Assembly: GCA_017745075.1 (NCBI GenBank)
Contig: JAGIAD010000002.1
Coordinates: forward strand, 124,001 to 188,000
Source: Sphingobacteriaceae bacterium
GTDB taxonomy: Bacteria > Bacteroidota > Bacteroidia > Sphingobacteriales > Sphingobacteriaceae
Direction of reading: 5' to 3'
Length of the DNA stretch: 64,000 nucleotides
Part shown: piece after piece, positions 8,625 to 17,700 of the stretch
Position numbering within the stretch: the first letter of the stretch is position 1
Layout: every line of letters starts with the position of its first letter
Notes under the pieces: model-generated
Database searches by the model: none
Told to the model about the DNA's origin: nothing
The model's input: the letters and a program-made list of their open reading frames with translations, nothing else
Made by a program: the position numbers and the translations under genes

Positions 8625-9575
8625 ATGAAAAGACAGGGAATAGGGCAAAAGATAAGGACAATACATCTACTTTTAATATATCTGCTAACTTCAGGTTTTG
8701 TGTTTGCCCAAGAGGTGAATATCTACTCAAAATCGTATGGGAATAAAACAAATCCTGCCATAATTTTTATCCATGGAGGCCCCAGCGGAAATTCTAACCT
8801 ATTCGAAGCAACTACTGCTCAAAATTTAGCAGATTTAGGATTTTATGTAATTGTTTATGATAGGCGAGGAGAAGGTCGATCCGCAGATATAAATGCAAAC
8901 ATGACATTCGAAGAAAGTTTTGATGATTTAAGGATGATTTATCAAAAGTGGGATATCCAAAAAGCACATCTTTTGGGGCACAGCTTTGGTGGAATTATTG
9001 CAACATTGTTTACAGAAAAATATCCAGGGAAAGTCAGATCGCTAATTCTTGCAGGAGCATTGGTTTCTCAACAAGAGACATATGATAATATTCTGAAAAA
9101 TGCAGAAAGACAATTTAAAACCGATCCACAAAAAATCAAACAGATTTCAGATATTAAGGGGTTGAGCAAGAATTCTGCTGAATACAGAAAACAATGTTTT
9201 GACCTGTCTGGCAAAATGAATTATTTTAATATGCCAAACCCGACCCAAGAGAGTATCCAGCTAAGGGAAAGCTATGAGAAGAGTGATTTATATAAGTCCA
9301 ATATCAGAAATCACCTTTCACCCATAAAATTTTATAAAAACGAATCGAATAATAATGTAAATAATAAGCCTGTACTGAAACTGATAAGGACATTTAAAAT
9401 TCCTATTTACGCCATTTACGGAAAAGACGATTTGATTTTTTCAAGTCGTCAATTGTCAGATTTACGGAGAATTGTAGGTTCATCTAATTTTCAGATTTTA
9501 GATAATTGCTCTCATTATTTATATGCTGATCAACAAGCTGAATTTTTACAATATATAACTCAAAAACTTCAATAA
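8625..9575 (+). CDS. Exported alpha/beta hydrolase
   Basis: A 316-aa alpha/beta-hydrolase-fold protein with an N-terminal hydrophobic signal (residues 12-29, ending VFAQ). Visible landmarks are HGGP (50-53, oxyanion hole), YDRRGEGRS (78-86), the nucleophile elbow GHSFGG with S120, the acid in YGKDD (D268/D269) and the histidine in NCSHYLY (H297). The HGGP and DRRGEGRS signatures are typical of the prolyl-iminopeptidase-like branch, but the true substrate cannot be told from sequence. It stands alone, about 150 bp before the XRE-cupin regulator of the next locus, and its A+T-rich codon use looks different from the genes that follow. Confidence 0.85.
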   Translation: MKRQGIGQKIRTIHLLLIYLLTSGFVFAQEVNIYSKSYGNKTNPAIIFIHGGPSGNSNLFEATTAQNLADLGFYVIVYDRRGEGRSADINANMTFEESFDDLRMIYQKWDIQKAHLLGHSFGGIIATLFTEKYPGKVRSLILAGALVSQQETYDNILKNAERQFKTDPQKIKQISDIKGLSKNSAEYRKQCFDLSGKMNYFNMPNPTQESIQLRESYEKSDLYKSNIRNHLSPIKFYKNESNNNVNNKPVLKLIRTFKIPIYAIYGKDDLIFSSRQLSDLRRIVGSSNFQILDNCSHYLYADQQAEFLQYITQKLQ

Positions 9576-9723
9576 AACTTAACAATATCCGGATCATAAG
9601 AAACCTGGCATCTTCGATATTATAACCTGAAACCAGGCAGCAATTCCTGGTAATTAATGCAATCGTTCATGCAGATTACAGGAATAAAATAATACATTAG
9701 CATCGTTAACTCCATTTTGTGCT

Positions 9724-10293
9724 ATGCAGGAAGAAATTCTTCTACAGATAAGTCTTAAGATTAAAGAACGACGTAAAGAACTCGGGATCACCGTTCAGGA
9801 ACTAGCCGATAAAGCAGAGGTAAGCAAAGGGCTTATTTCGCAAATAGAAAACAGCCGGACCATCCCCTCGCTAATGGTGTTGATGGATATCATCAAGAGT
9901 TTGGAAATAGACCTGAACAGCTTTTTTAAAGACATTAATTTCCATAAAAAAGATGCGCCGGTGCTGGTTAAAAGAAAAGATCAGTACCAAAAATTCGAAA
10001 AAGAACAGGCTGTAGGGTTTAATTATTCGCGCATCCTGACCAAGAACATTAAATTTTCTACTGCAGATTTTGTGCTGCTGGAACTGGAAGTTAACGCCCA
10101 CCGGCCTATGGTTAAAACCGAAGCTTTCGAGTTTAAATATATGATTGAAGGCAAAGTGGAATATCAATTCTCCAAAAAGAAAGTAATCCTGGAAAAAGGC
10201 GATTCGATGCTTTTTGATGGCCGGCTTTCACATACCCCCGTTAACATCGGCAATACGAAAGCACTGATGCTGGTTGTTTATTTCTTCGAGTAA
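9724..10293 (+). CDS. XRE family regulator with C-terminal cupin domain
   Basis: A 189-aa transcription factor: XRE helix-turn-helix at about 12-66 (TVQELADKAEVSKGLISQIEN) and a cupin_2 beta-barrel at about 110-185 (FKYMIEGKVEYQF, then LEKGDSMLFDGRLSHTP). Proteins of this build bind a small metabolite in the cupin and usually control a neighbouring catabolic operon. Here it heads a run of same-strand genes for phosphonate use, so it is the obvious local regulator. The palindrome at 10300-10312 lies just after its stop and before the next gene, and related sequences recur downstream, possibly its binding sites. The ligand may be an aminophosphonate or a breakdown product (inference). Confidence 0.85.
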   Translation: MQEEILLQISLKIKERRKELGITVQELADKAEVSKGLISQIENSRTIPSLMVLMDIIKSLEIDLNSFFKDINFHKKDAPVLVKRKDQYQKFEKEQAVGFNYSRILTKNIKFSTADFVLLELEVNAHRPMVKTEAFEFKYMIEGKVEYQFSKKKVILEKGDSMLFDGRLSHTPVNIGNTKALMLVVYFFE

Positions 10294-10299
10294 TTTTAG

Positions 10300-10312
10300 T
10301 AAACAATGTTTA
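10300..10312. promoter_or_regulatory. Operator-like palindrome upstream of the phosphatase-family gene
   Basis: TAAACAATGTTTA is a perfect inverted repeat (TAAACA/TGTTTA around one base) in the gap between the regulator and the next gene. It differs by one base from TAAACAAAGTTTA at 11337-11349. It lies about 45 bp before the -7 box at 10357, a plausible place for a regulator site. Confidence 0.45.
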
Positions 10313-10356
10313 TTAATACTTAACAATTGCTTACCTTCATAGTCATATATGGCCCT

Positions 10357-10364
10357 TACTTTTG
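10357..10364 (+). promoter_or_regulatory. Bacteroidota -7 box upstream of the phosphatase-family gene
   Basis: TACTTTTG matches the Bacteroidota -7 consensus TAnnTTTG and ends eight bases before the ATG at 10373, giving a very short leader. I see no TTG at the usual -33 distance, so the promoter may depend on an activator. Confidence 0.4.
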
Positions 10365-10372
10365 TGGCATAA

Positions 10373-11275
10373 ATGAAAACGACTATGAAAATATTCTTAA
10401 AAACAACCCTGCTTTTGCTTTGCCTGTCGGTATTTGCACAGGCACAGCTTAAAAAAGCTAAACACCTTATTTTAATAGGCTGCGATGGTTTTGGCGGTTA
10501 TGCAATAGAAAGCGCAAATATGCCTAATCTTAAGTCTTTGATGCGTAACGGTTCCTGGACAGCGGAGGCGCGTTGCGTGCTGCCCTCATCAAGTGCGGTA
10601 AATTGGGCATCTTTGTTAATGGGGGCTGGCCCAACTGAACATGGTTATACTGAATGGAACAGTAAAGTGCCCGAAATCCCTTCCGTAACCAAAACGGCTT
10701 ATGGCATGTTCCCCGGTATATTTAGTGTAATCAGGGATCAAAAAAAGCAAGCTAAAACAGCAATTGTTTACAGCTGGAGCGGCATTGGCTATTTATTTGA
10801 AAAAGAAGCGGTAAGCATTGTTGTTAATGGTAAAGAGCAGGACGATTTTTGCGCAGATACCGTTTCCTCGATTATAAAAAAGGAAAAACCATTTTTCACT
10901 TTTGTTCACTTTGATGAGCCCGATGGTACAGGCCACAGTATAGGGCACCGTACACCTGCCTATTACAAGCAACTGGAATTGGTAGATCAGCGCATTGGTA
11001 AGATTTTAAAGGCGGTTCAGGATGCAGGCATAGCAGACGAAACGGTTATCCTGGTAACGGCCGATCATGGTGGCACGGGCAAAGGCCATGGAGGAAAAAC
11101 GCTTGACGAAGTTCAGATTCCATGGATTATCGCCGGACCAGGCATTCGTAAAAACCACCAGATAAAAGATGTAATCATTACTTACGACACTGCGGCAACC
11201 CTTGCATGGATCATGGGTTTAAAACAGCCCCAAAGCTGGCGTGGCAAGCCTGTTAGCGAGGTGTTCGAAAAATAG
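10373..11275 (+). CDS. Exported alkaline-phosphatase-superfamily hydrolase (NPP/PhnA-like)
   Basis: A 300-aa protein with a signal peptide (about 1-25, ending FAQAQ). It carries the metal-site pattern of the nucleotide pyrophosphatase/phosphonoacetate hydrolase branch: D38 in GCDGFGG; LPSSSAVNW, in which S74 aligns with the catalytic Thr of NPPs and N77 with their conserved Asn; the DEPDGTGHSIGH block; and TADHGGTGKGH. It should act in the periplasm as a phosphomono- or diesterase or C-P hydrolase. Next to PhnX-like and FAD oxidoreductase genes, it may free aminophosphonates from esters or phosphonolipids before import (inference). It is shorter than most NPPs. A second ATG four codons on is an alternative start. 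Confidence 0.8.
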   Translation: MKTTMKIFLKTTLLLLCLSVFAQAQLKKAKHLILIGCDGFGGYAIESANMPNLKSLMRNGSWTAEARCVLPSSSAVNWASLLMGAGPTEHGYTEWNSKVPEIPSVTKTAYGMFPGIFSVIRDQKKQAKTAIVYSWSGIGYLFEKEAVSIVVNGKEQDDFCADTVSSIIKKEKPFFTFVHFDEPDGTGHSIGHRTPAYYKQLELVDQRIGKILKAVQDAGIADETVILVTADHGGTGKGHGGKTLDEVQIPWIIAGPGIRKNHQIKDVIITYDTAATLAWIMGLKQPQSWRGKPVSEVFEK

Positions 11276-11321
11276 ATCGCTGGCCGCCAGCAGTTAGACT
11301 TAACAATTTGATAACTTAATA

Positions 11322-11349
11322 TTTGTTTACAAATAATAAACAAAGTTTA
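11322..11349. promoter_or_regulatory. Operator-like inverted repeats overlapping the promoter of the PhnX-like gene
   Basis: TTTGTTTA (11322-11329) and TAAACAAA (11337-11344) form an 8-bp inverted repeat around seven bases, and TAAACAAAGTTTA (11337-11349) is a second overlapping palindrome almost identical to the site at 10300. A TTG (11323-11325) followed after 21 bases by TACTATTG (11347-11354, one mismatch to TAnnTTTG) would place the repeats between the -33 and -7 elements, the usual position for a repressor. Confidence 0.5.
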
Positions 11350-11373
11350 CTATTGTGCTGTAAAATATAAGTT

Positions 11374-12054
11374 ATGTCAATTAAATTAGTGGTGTTCGAT
11401 ATGGCGGGCACGACCGTTAAGGATGAAAATTATGTAGGCCTTGCTTTTCAGCAGGCCATGAAAAATCACGGCTATGAAATTCCTTTAAAGAAGATCAATC
11501 CGATTATGGGTTACGAAAAACCTTTGGCCATCAAAATGATGCTGGAGGTTTACGAGCCCAACGCCGAAAATATAACAGACAACCTGATCGGGATTATCCA
11601 TCATGATTTTGTAGAGAACATGCTGGAATTTTACCGTAGCTCTGATCAGATCGTCCCTCTTCCCAATGCAGAAGAAACTTTCGAAGCGCTGCGTAACCAG
11701 GGAATTAAAATCGGTTTGGATACCGGTTTTTCAAAAGATATCGCCGACCTCATTATTCAAAGACTAAGCTGGTCTGATAAGGTAGATGTGGTAGTTGCCA
11801 GCGATGAGGTGGCAAACGGCCGCCCTTACCCAGACATGATCCATAAGATGATGAAGCAGCTGAACGTTACGGATGCAGTAGAAATTGCGAAAGTTGGCGA
11901 TACAGAGGTTGACATTAACGAAGGAAAAAATACGGGCTGCAAGTACGTAATTGGCATTACCACCGGCTCGTTTACCAGGGAGGAGCTTGAGCCTTATCAG
12001 CCAACGCATATCATAGACGATCTGACACAGGTGCTCGATATTATAGCTGGTTAA
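11374..12054 (+). CDS. PhnX-like phosphonatase-family HAD hydrolase
   Basis: A 226-aa HAD hydrolase close to phosphonoacetaldehyde hydrolase, which splits the C-P bond to an aldehyde and phosphate. The first motif is DMAGTT (D9 nucleophile, A11), with Ala in place of the general-acid Asp as in PhnX. In MGYEK, K49 aligns by eye with the Schiff-base lysine of Bacillus PhnX (MGLLK). GRPYPDM and VGDTEVDINEG complete the fold. This corresponds to the phosphonatase-like group (TIGR03351), often found next to a TIGR03364-type FAD oxidoreductase, also present here. The stop overlaps the start of the MFS gene by one base, showing tight coupling. Exact substrate not proven; phosphonoacetaldehyde or a hydroxylated analogue is likely. 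Confidence 0.85.
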   Translation: MSIKLVVFDMAGTTVKDENYVGLAFQQAMKNHGYEIPLKKINPIMGYEKPLAIKMMLEVYEPNAENITDNLIGIIHHDFVENMLEFYRSSDQIVPLPNAEETFEALRNQGIKIGLDTGFSKDIADLIIQRLSWSDKVDVVVASDEVANGRPYPDMIHKMMKQLNVTDAVEIAKVGDTEVDINEGKNTGCKYVIGITTGSFTREELEPYQPTHIIDDLTQVLDIIAG

Positions 12055-13385
12055 TGAATTTGCTCCATGTTGCCCATCAAAAAGCCGTTAAATGGCCTTA
12101 TTGGCTCATTACCGTGCTTGGTGGTATGGCCGCCTTTGGTTGTTATACCAGTATGTATGCTTTTAGAAAAGCATTTGCTTCGGCCACTTTCGAAAACCAG
12201 GAACTGTTTCATATCGATTATAAAGTGTGGCTGGTTATTGCGCAGATGGTTGGTTATACCTTAAGCAAATTTTATGGGATCCGCTTCATCTCAGAATCGG
12301 GCAAAAGCAACCGGGCAAAAAGCATTATCTTTTTGATTGTTTGCTCGTGGATCGCCTTATTAGGCTTTGCGCTGGTACCTGCGCCATATAATATTGTTTT
12401 CCTGCTGTTAAACGGTTTTCCTTTGGGCATGATCTGGGGACTGGTTTTCAGTTACCTCGAAGGGCGGAAAACCACTGAGTTTATGGGCGCTTTGATGTCT
12501 ATCAGTTTAATTTTTGCCTCAGGTTTTGTTAAAACAGTAGCCCGTACCTTAATGGCTGTTTTTTCGGTAAGCGATTACTGGATGCCCTTTCTTACCGGCT
12601 TGGTTTTTCTATTGCCCTTATTTTTCTTTGTCTTTTGCCTCGAGGTCATGCCGGCGCCATCAAAAGAAGACCAGCAATTGCGCACTAAGAGGGTGCCGAT
12701 GGATCAAAAGCAACGAAAAGAATTTATCCTGGCTTTCCTTCCCGGAATTATACTCACCATTATTGTTTATGTGCTGCTTACCTGCATCCGCGATATGCGC
12801 GATAATTTCGAAGTAGAAATATGGAATGGTTTGGGTATTCATAACAACCACATTTACACGCAGATAGATACTGTTATTTCGGTAGTTGTACTCGTCATGA
12901 TGGGTTTGCTTATCCTGATCAAAGACAACTTAAAGGCTTTTACAGTTATTCATCTGATGATTATCGGCGGTTGTTTTTTGGTTGGCATTGGCACTTTTCT
13001 TTTTGATCGGGGGCACATTGATGCGGTTACCTGGATGGCATTGCTGGGTATGGGGCTATACATGGCTTATATCCCCTATAATGCTATATTTTTTGAGCGT
13101 ATGATTGCCAATTTCCATTACAAAAGCAACATCGGTTTTATTATGTACGTAGCTGATTCGATAGGCTATGTAGGAAGTTTTTCGGTACTGATGCTTCATG
13201 AGTTTGGAGAAACAAATATGGGATGGATGCACTTTTTCAGGCATTGCCTGCTGGCTGTGCCCTTGATTGGTGGCCTATCGGGCATATTGTCGCTCATTTA
13301 TTTTAGGCGAAAAACTTTAAAAAAAACGAAAAAGAAAGATCTCGTTAAAAAAACCGGGCCTGCTTTAAAAAGGGCCTGGTCATGA
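12054..13385 (+). CDS. DUF5690 MFS-type transporter
   Basis: A 443-aa integral membrane protein with about 12 hydrophobic segments arranged as in the major facilitator superfamily; GMAAFGCYTSMYAFRKAF near the start is typical of the DUF5690 family of Bacteroidota. It probably carries the aminophosphonate or a related organophosphate across the inner membrane; the closest functional analogy is the organophosphate:phosphate antiporters (inference). The ATG overlaps the TAA of the PhnX-like gene. The last codons form a weak hairpin (ACCGGGCC/GGGCCTGGT) with A-rich flanks, which might attenuate transcription between this gene and the next. Confidence 0.8.
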   Translation: MNLLHVAHQKAVKWPYWLITVLGGMAAFGCYTSMYAFRKAFASATFENQELFHIDYKVWLVIAQMVGYTLSKFYGIRFISESGKSNRAKSIIFLIVCSWIALLGFALVPAPYNIVFLLLNGFPLGMIWGLVFSYLEGRKTTEFMGALMSISLIFASGFVKTVARTLMAVFSVSDYWMPFLTGLVFLLPLFFFVFCLEVMPAPSKEDQQLRTKRVPMDQKQRKEFILAFLPGIILTIIVYVLLTCIRDMRDNFEVEIWNGLGIHNNHIYTQIDTVISVVVLVMMGLLILIKDNLKAFTVIHLMIIGGCFLVGIGTFLFDRGHIDAVTWMALLGMGLYMAYIPYNAIFFERMIANFHYKSNIGFIMYVADSIGYVGSFSVLMLHEFGETNMGWMHFFRHCLLAVPLIGGLSGILSLIYFRRKTLKKTKKKDLVKKTGPALKRAWS

Positions 13386-13398
13386 TGCATTAGAATTA

Positions 13399-13414
13399 TA
13401 AAACAAAGTATTTA
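13399..13414. promoter_or_regulatory. Degenerate operator-like site between transporter and oxidoreductase
   Basis: The gap contains AAACAAAGTATTTA, which matches AAACAAAGTTTA of the 11337 site apart from one extra base pair. It is the weakest of the four related sites and might be coincidence in A+T-rich DNA. Confidence 0.25.
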
Positions 13415-13471
13415 ATAAATTCGTGCATGCTGAAGCTGACTTCAGTTGTGCACAACTTACAAAAAAAGAAA

Positions 13472-14635
13472 ATGAGCGATAAACATTTCGATCTTATTGT
13501 AGTGGGCGGCGGGATATTAGGCACCTTTCATGCGTACCATGCCTTGCTTGCCGGAAAATCTGTGTTGCAACTGGAAAAAGACAATTATCCGGTAGGAGCT
13601 ACGGTGCGCAATTTTGGCCAGGTAGTACCATCGGGTATGGAAGTCGAATGGTTCGAATATGGGGTTGCCGGACTGGAGATCTACAGGAATATCCAGCAGG
13701 AATTTGATATTTCTGTTCGCAACAATGGAAGCGTTTACATTGCTTCAGATGAAGGTGAGCAGACCCTTATTCACGAACTAAAAGCACATTACGATTTGAT
13801 CGGTTATCAGGCAGCATTGTTAAGCAAGGAAGCGATACTGGCCAAATATCCGGCAATTAAATCGAGCTATGCCAAAGAAGCACTTTATTTTCCCCAGGAA
13901 ATTAGTGTAGAGCCCGAGTTGATGATTCGCAACCTGCATAAATATATGCAGGCAAAATTTGCCAAATACAGCCTGCTGTACAATAGCCCGGTTACAGCCT
14001 GCGAAACTAAAGGCACTGATGTAGTGGTTGGTTTGCAAAATAATGCTAAAACCTTTACTGCCGAAAAAGCAATTATCTGTAACGGTTATGAATTCAAATT
14101 GCTGTATCCCGAATTGTTCAGCGACAGCGGTATTGTGGTAAGTAAACTGCAGATGATGCGCAGCCTACCAATGGGCAATGTAGCACTCGAAGGGAATATT
14201 CTTACCGGCTTAACCATTAGAAGATATGAGAGCTTTGAGCATTACTGCCCTTCTTTTAAAAGTATTCCTACGCCGGGCGCTTATGAAGAACTCAAAAAAT
14301 GGGGCATTCATATCTTGTTTAAAAAGGCTGCTGATAACAGCATTATCATAGGCGATTCGCACATCTATGCAGGAGTGAACAATTTTGACGACCTGGGATT
14401 CGATTTAAGTCATCATATTAACGAACTCATGTTAAAAGAAGCCGAACGGATTGTAGATTTCGATGTGAGGAAGTTGCAGACTACCTGGGCAGGCTTTTAT
14501 CCTCAGCATCCTACCAAGCACATTGTAGAGTACGATTTAGATCAGAGAATTCACATTAGGACGGCCATTGGTGGTAAAGGCATGACGGCGAGTGCCGGTT
14601 ATGCTGCAGCAAGTATTAAGAAAATATACAGTTAA
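13472..14635 (+). CDS. FAD-dependent oxidoreductase of the phosphonate locus (TIGR03364-like)
   Basis: A 387-aa DAO-fold flavoprotein. The dinucleotide-binding loop is at the N-terminus (IVVGGGILG, G12-x-G14-x-x-G17), with the ELEKD-type end of the second strand (LQLEKD), and the closing FAD motif AIGGKGMTASAG is at the C-terminus. Members found with phosphonatase-like HADs are thought to oxidise an (N-alkyl) aminoethylphosphonate to the aldehyde, replacing the PhnW transaminase. No PhnW-like gene is seen here, which fits. I use the ATG at 13472 rather than the in-frame ATG at 13427, because the Rossmann strand begins directly after it and an A-rich stretch precedes it. Confidence 0.85.
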   Translation: MSDKHFDLIVVGGGILGTFHAYHALLAGKSVLQLEKDNYPVGATVRNFGQVVPSGMEVEWFEYGVAGLEIYRNIQQEFDISVRNNGSVYIASDEGEQTLIHELKAHYDLIGYQAALLSKEAILAKYPAIKSSYAKEALYFPQEISVEPELMIRNLHKYMQAKFAKYSLLYNSPVTACETKGTDVVVGLQNNAKTFTAEKAIICNGYEFKLLYPELFSDSGIVVSKLQMMRSLPMGNVALEGNILTGLTIRRYESFEHYCPSFKSIPTPGAYEELKKWGIHILFKKAADNSIIIGDSHIYAGVNNFDDLGFDLSHHINELMLKEAERIVDFDVRKLQTTWAGFYPQHPTKHIVEYDLDQRIHIRTAIGGKGMTASAGYAAASIKKIYS

Positions 14636-14671
14636 CAAATACTAAACAAAAATAGGGTGTTTTGTTAACTG
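14629..14671. promoter_or_regulatory. 11-bp inverted repeat upstream of susC, with TAAACAA half-site
   Basis: CAGTTAACAAA (14629-14639) and TTTGTTAACTG (14661-14671) are exact inverses; TAAACAAA lies between them at 14643-14650. The left arm includes the stop codon of the oxidoreductase. TATTATTG at 14702-14709 is a one-mismatch -7 box about 30 bp downstream. The arrangement may be a further site for the local regulator or, less likely, a hairpin. Confidence 0.4.
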
Positions 14672-14741
14672 AAAGTTGGTTTAATGCTAACATGCACATC
14701 TTATTATTGCCTTCGTAAACCTTCATACTTTTTATTAATAA

Positions 14742-17700
14742 ATGAAATATCTGCACAAGTTAAAATTGGGCATAATGGCCATGCTGTTTCTATGCCTCTC
14801 GCCTTACTTTGTATGGGCACAAACAAAAATTACGGGTACGGTTAAAGACGAAACCCAACAGGTTATTCCAGGAGTGAGTGTACTGGTAAAAGGAAATAAA
14901 AAAGCCACATCAACCGATTTGTCAGGGCGCTTTAGCATTGATGCTAAAACTGGTGAAACGTTGGTTTTCAGCGCTATCGGCTTTGTTTCGCGCGAAATCC
15001 AGGTTTCCGGCCCGAACTTAGAAGTCGTTCTAAAAACAGATTCGAAAGATCTGAACGAAGTTGTGGTTACGGCACTGGGTGTCCGCAAAGAGAAAAGGAA
15101 CCTTGGTTACGCTATTCAGGAAGTTAAAGGAGCAGATTTGGTTAAAGCCAGAGAACCAAACCCGGTAAACGGCCTTGTTGGTAAAGTAGCGGGTTTAACC
15201 GTTGGTGTATCTTCAGAGCTTTTAGGGCGTTCATCTCTTTACCTTCGTGGCAATAACGTAAATCTTGTGGTGGTAGATGGGGTACCAATCAATTCGGATA
15301 CCTGGAACATCAACCCAGACGATATTGATACCTATACCGTACTAAAGGGGCCGGCTGCGGCTGCACTATATGGCTACCAGGCGTATAACGGTGCTTTATT
15401 GATCACCACTAAAAAAGGGAAACTGAACGATAAAAACATTGAGGTAGAATTTAATTCGAGTACACAATTTAATAAAGGATTTATTGCCTTACCTAAAAGC
15501 CAGGATGAATATGGCCCGGGTGAACACAGTGCTTATGCATTTGGTGATGGAAAAGGCGGGGGCTTAAATGATGGCGATTACGATATCTGGGGGCCTAAAT
15601 TCGAAGGTCAGTTAATTCCTCAGTATGATAGCCCGGTTGTAAACGGTGTGCGCCAGGGTACGCCTTGGGTAGCCCGCGGAAAAGACAATTTAAAGCGCTT
15701 TATCGAAACCGGATTGCTTTCTGCCAACAACATTGCTTTATCTTCAGCAAGCGATAAATACAATTTAAGGGTTTCCATTTCTAACAATTACCAGAAAGGA
15801 ATTATTCCAAATACACAGCTTAACATTAATAACTTTAATGTGAGTGGTTCTTATAACATCAGCCCGAAATTAAGGGCCGAAGCTTATATCAACTACAGTC
15901 GCCAGTTTTCTGATAATATTCCCGACGTAAATTATGGCCCGAACAGTGTGATTTACAACATGACCCTATGGGGCGGGGCCGACTGGAATATCGACGATAT
16001 GAAAAACTATTGGCAACCAGGCAAAGAAGGCATCCAGTCTGTTTATGCCGAATACCAAAGGTATCATAACCCTTATTTCATGTCGTACGAATGGCTGCGC
16101 GGACATAAAAAGAACGATATTAACGGTTATGCCTCCCTAAACTACAATTTTACCAAGGGTTTGGATGTGATGCTTAAAACGCAGATTTCTACCTACGACC
16201 AGCTAAGAACAGAAAAAATGCCGTTCTCTGCGCATCCATACGGTCGTGAGGAAGGGCTTGGCGATTACCGCGAAGACCGCAGAAGCATGTTCGAGAACAA
16301 CACCCAGTTAATTGTAAAGTTTAACAAAAATATTAGCGATTTATTTGAGGTTAGCGCCTTTGGCGGTGGTAATGCCCGTAATTTTAGCTATAATTCAAGT
16401 TTTACTACTACCGATTATTTAAATGTTCCGAACGTTTATAACTTCTCCAACTCTAAAAACCCTGTAAAGGCGTTTGATTTTAATTCGAAAATGTTGGTGC
16501 TAAGCGCATTTTATTCAGTTGATATCAGCTTTAAAAAATACCTGAACATTAATACCACTGGCCGTGTAGATAAAAACTCAGCATTGCCTCCGGGTAATAA
16601 CGCTGCATTCTATCCTTCAGTTTCGTTAAGTTCTGTGATTTCTGATTACGTAAAAATGCCTGCTTTTATTTCATTTGCAAAAATAAGGGCATCGTACGCT
16701 AATGTTAAAGATCCGGGCTTGGGTACGCTTGAATATATCGGAGCAACGCCATTGCAAACTTATCCAATAGGCTATGGTGCAGAATATACTTCTTCCTATG
16801 GTGGCCCTGGCTACGGCCTTTCATCGCCATATAGCGTCAGGCCAACCTACAACAACCAAACAGGTGCCTATTATACCAATAACCTGATTGATTTAAATGC
16901 AGTTAAGGCCCAAAGCAGAACGAACTATGAAGGTGGTATCGACCTTAAGTTTATCAAGAACAGGTTAGGTTTTGAGGCTACTTATTTCAGGTATATCGAC
17001 GGACCAAAAATTATCAAGCAGAACATTTCGCCTGCTACCGGTTATCAAACCAACACCATCAACGGTCGTAAGACCCAAAACAGCGGTGTGGAGTTAAGCT
17101 TATCAGGCGCACCAATTGTTGGCGATAAATTTGGCTGGGATGTAATGGTAAACTGGTCTACTTACAAGCAGATCTATAAAGAACTTGCCCCTGGCGAAAC
17201 CTATGTTGACCAGTTCTTTAAGACCGGCGATAGAATTGATAATATTTATGGCTCTGTATTGGCTAAAACACCGAGCGGACAAGTGATACATACTTCGGGT
17301 GGTACACCTATTTCTTTACCGGTAAACCAATTGCTGGGACATGCCGATCCAAACTGGGTATGGAGCATCAACAATAAGTTCAGGTACCATAATTTCTCGT
17401 TTAGCTTTCAGCTGGACGGAAAAGTTGGTGGCGTAATGCAAGATTATGTAAGACTTAAATCTTTCCAGGGTGGTCGCCAGATCGAAACGGTTCAGGGCAA
17501 AATGGGCGAAGCCAGGTACCAGGACTACCTGCACGTAAACGATAAAAATTACAAGGGAACGTGGATAGGTGAAGGTGTAGTAGTTGCAAATGGAGCTAAA
17601 CTCAATTTCGATCCCGTTACAGGCGTCATTACCAATTATGGCGATCTTACTTTTGCTCCGAACACCACACCTCAATTGCTTCAGGATTATTTGGGCGTTT

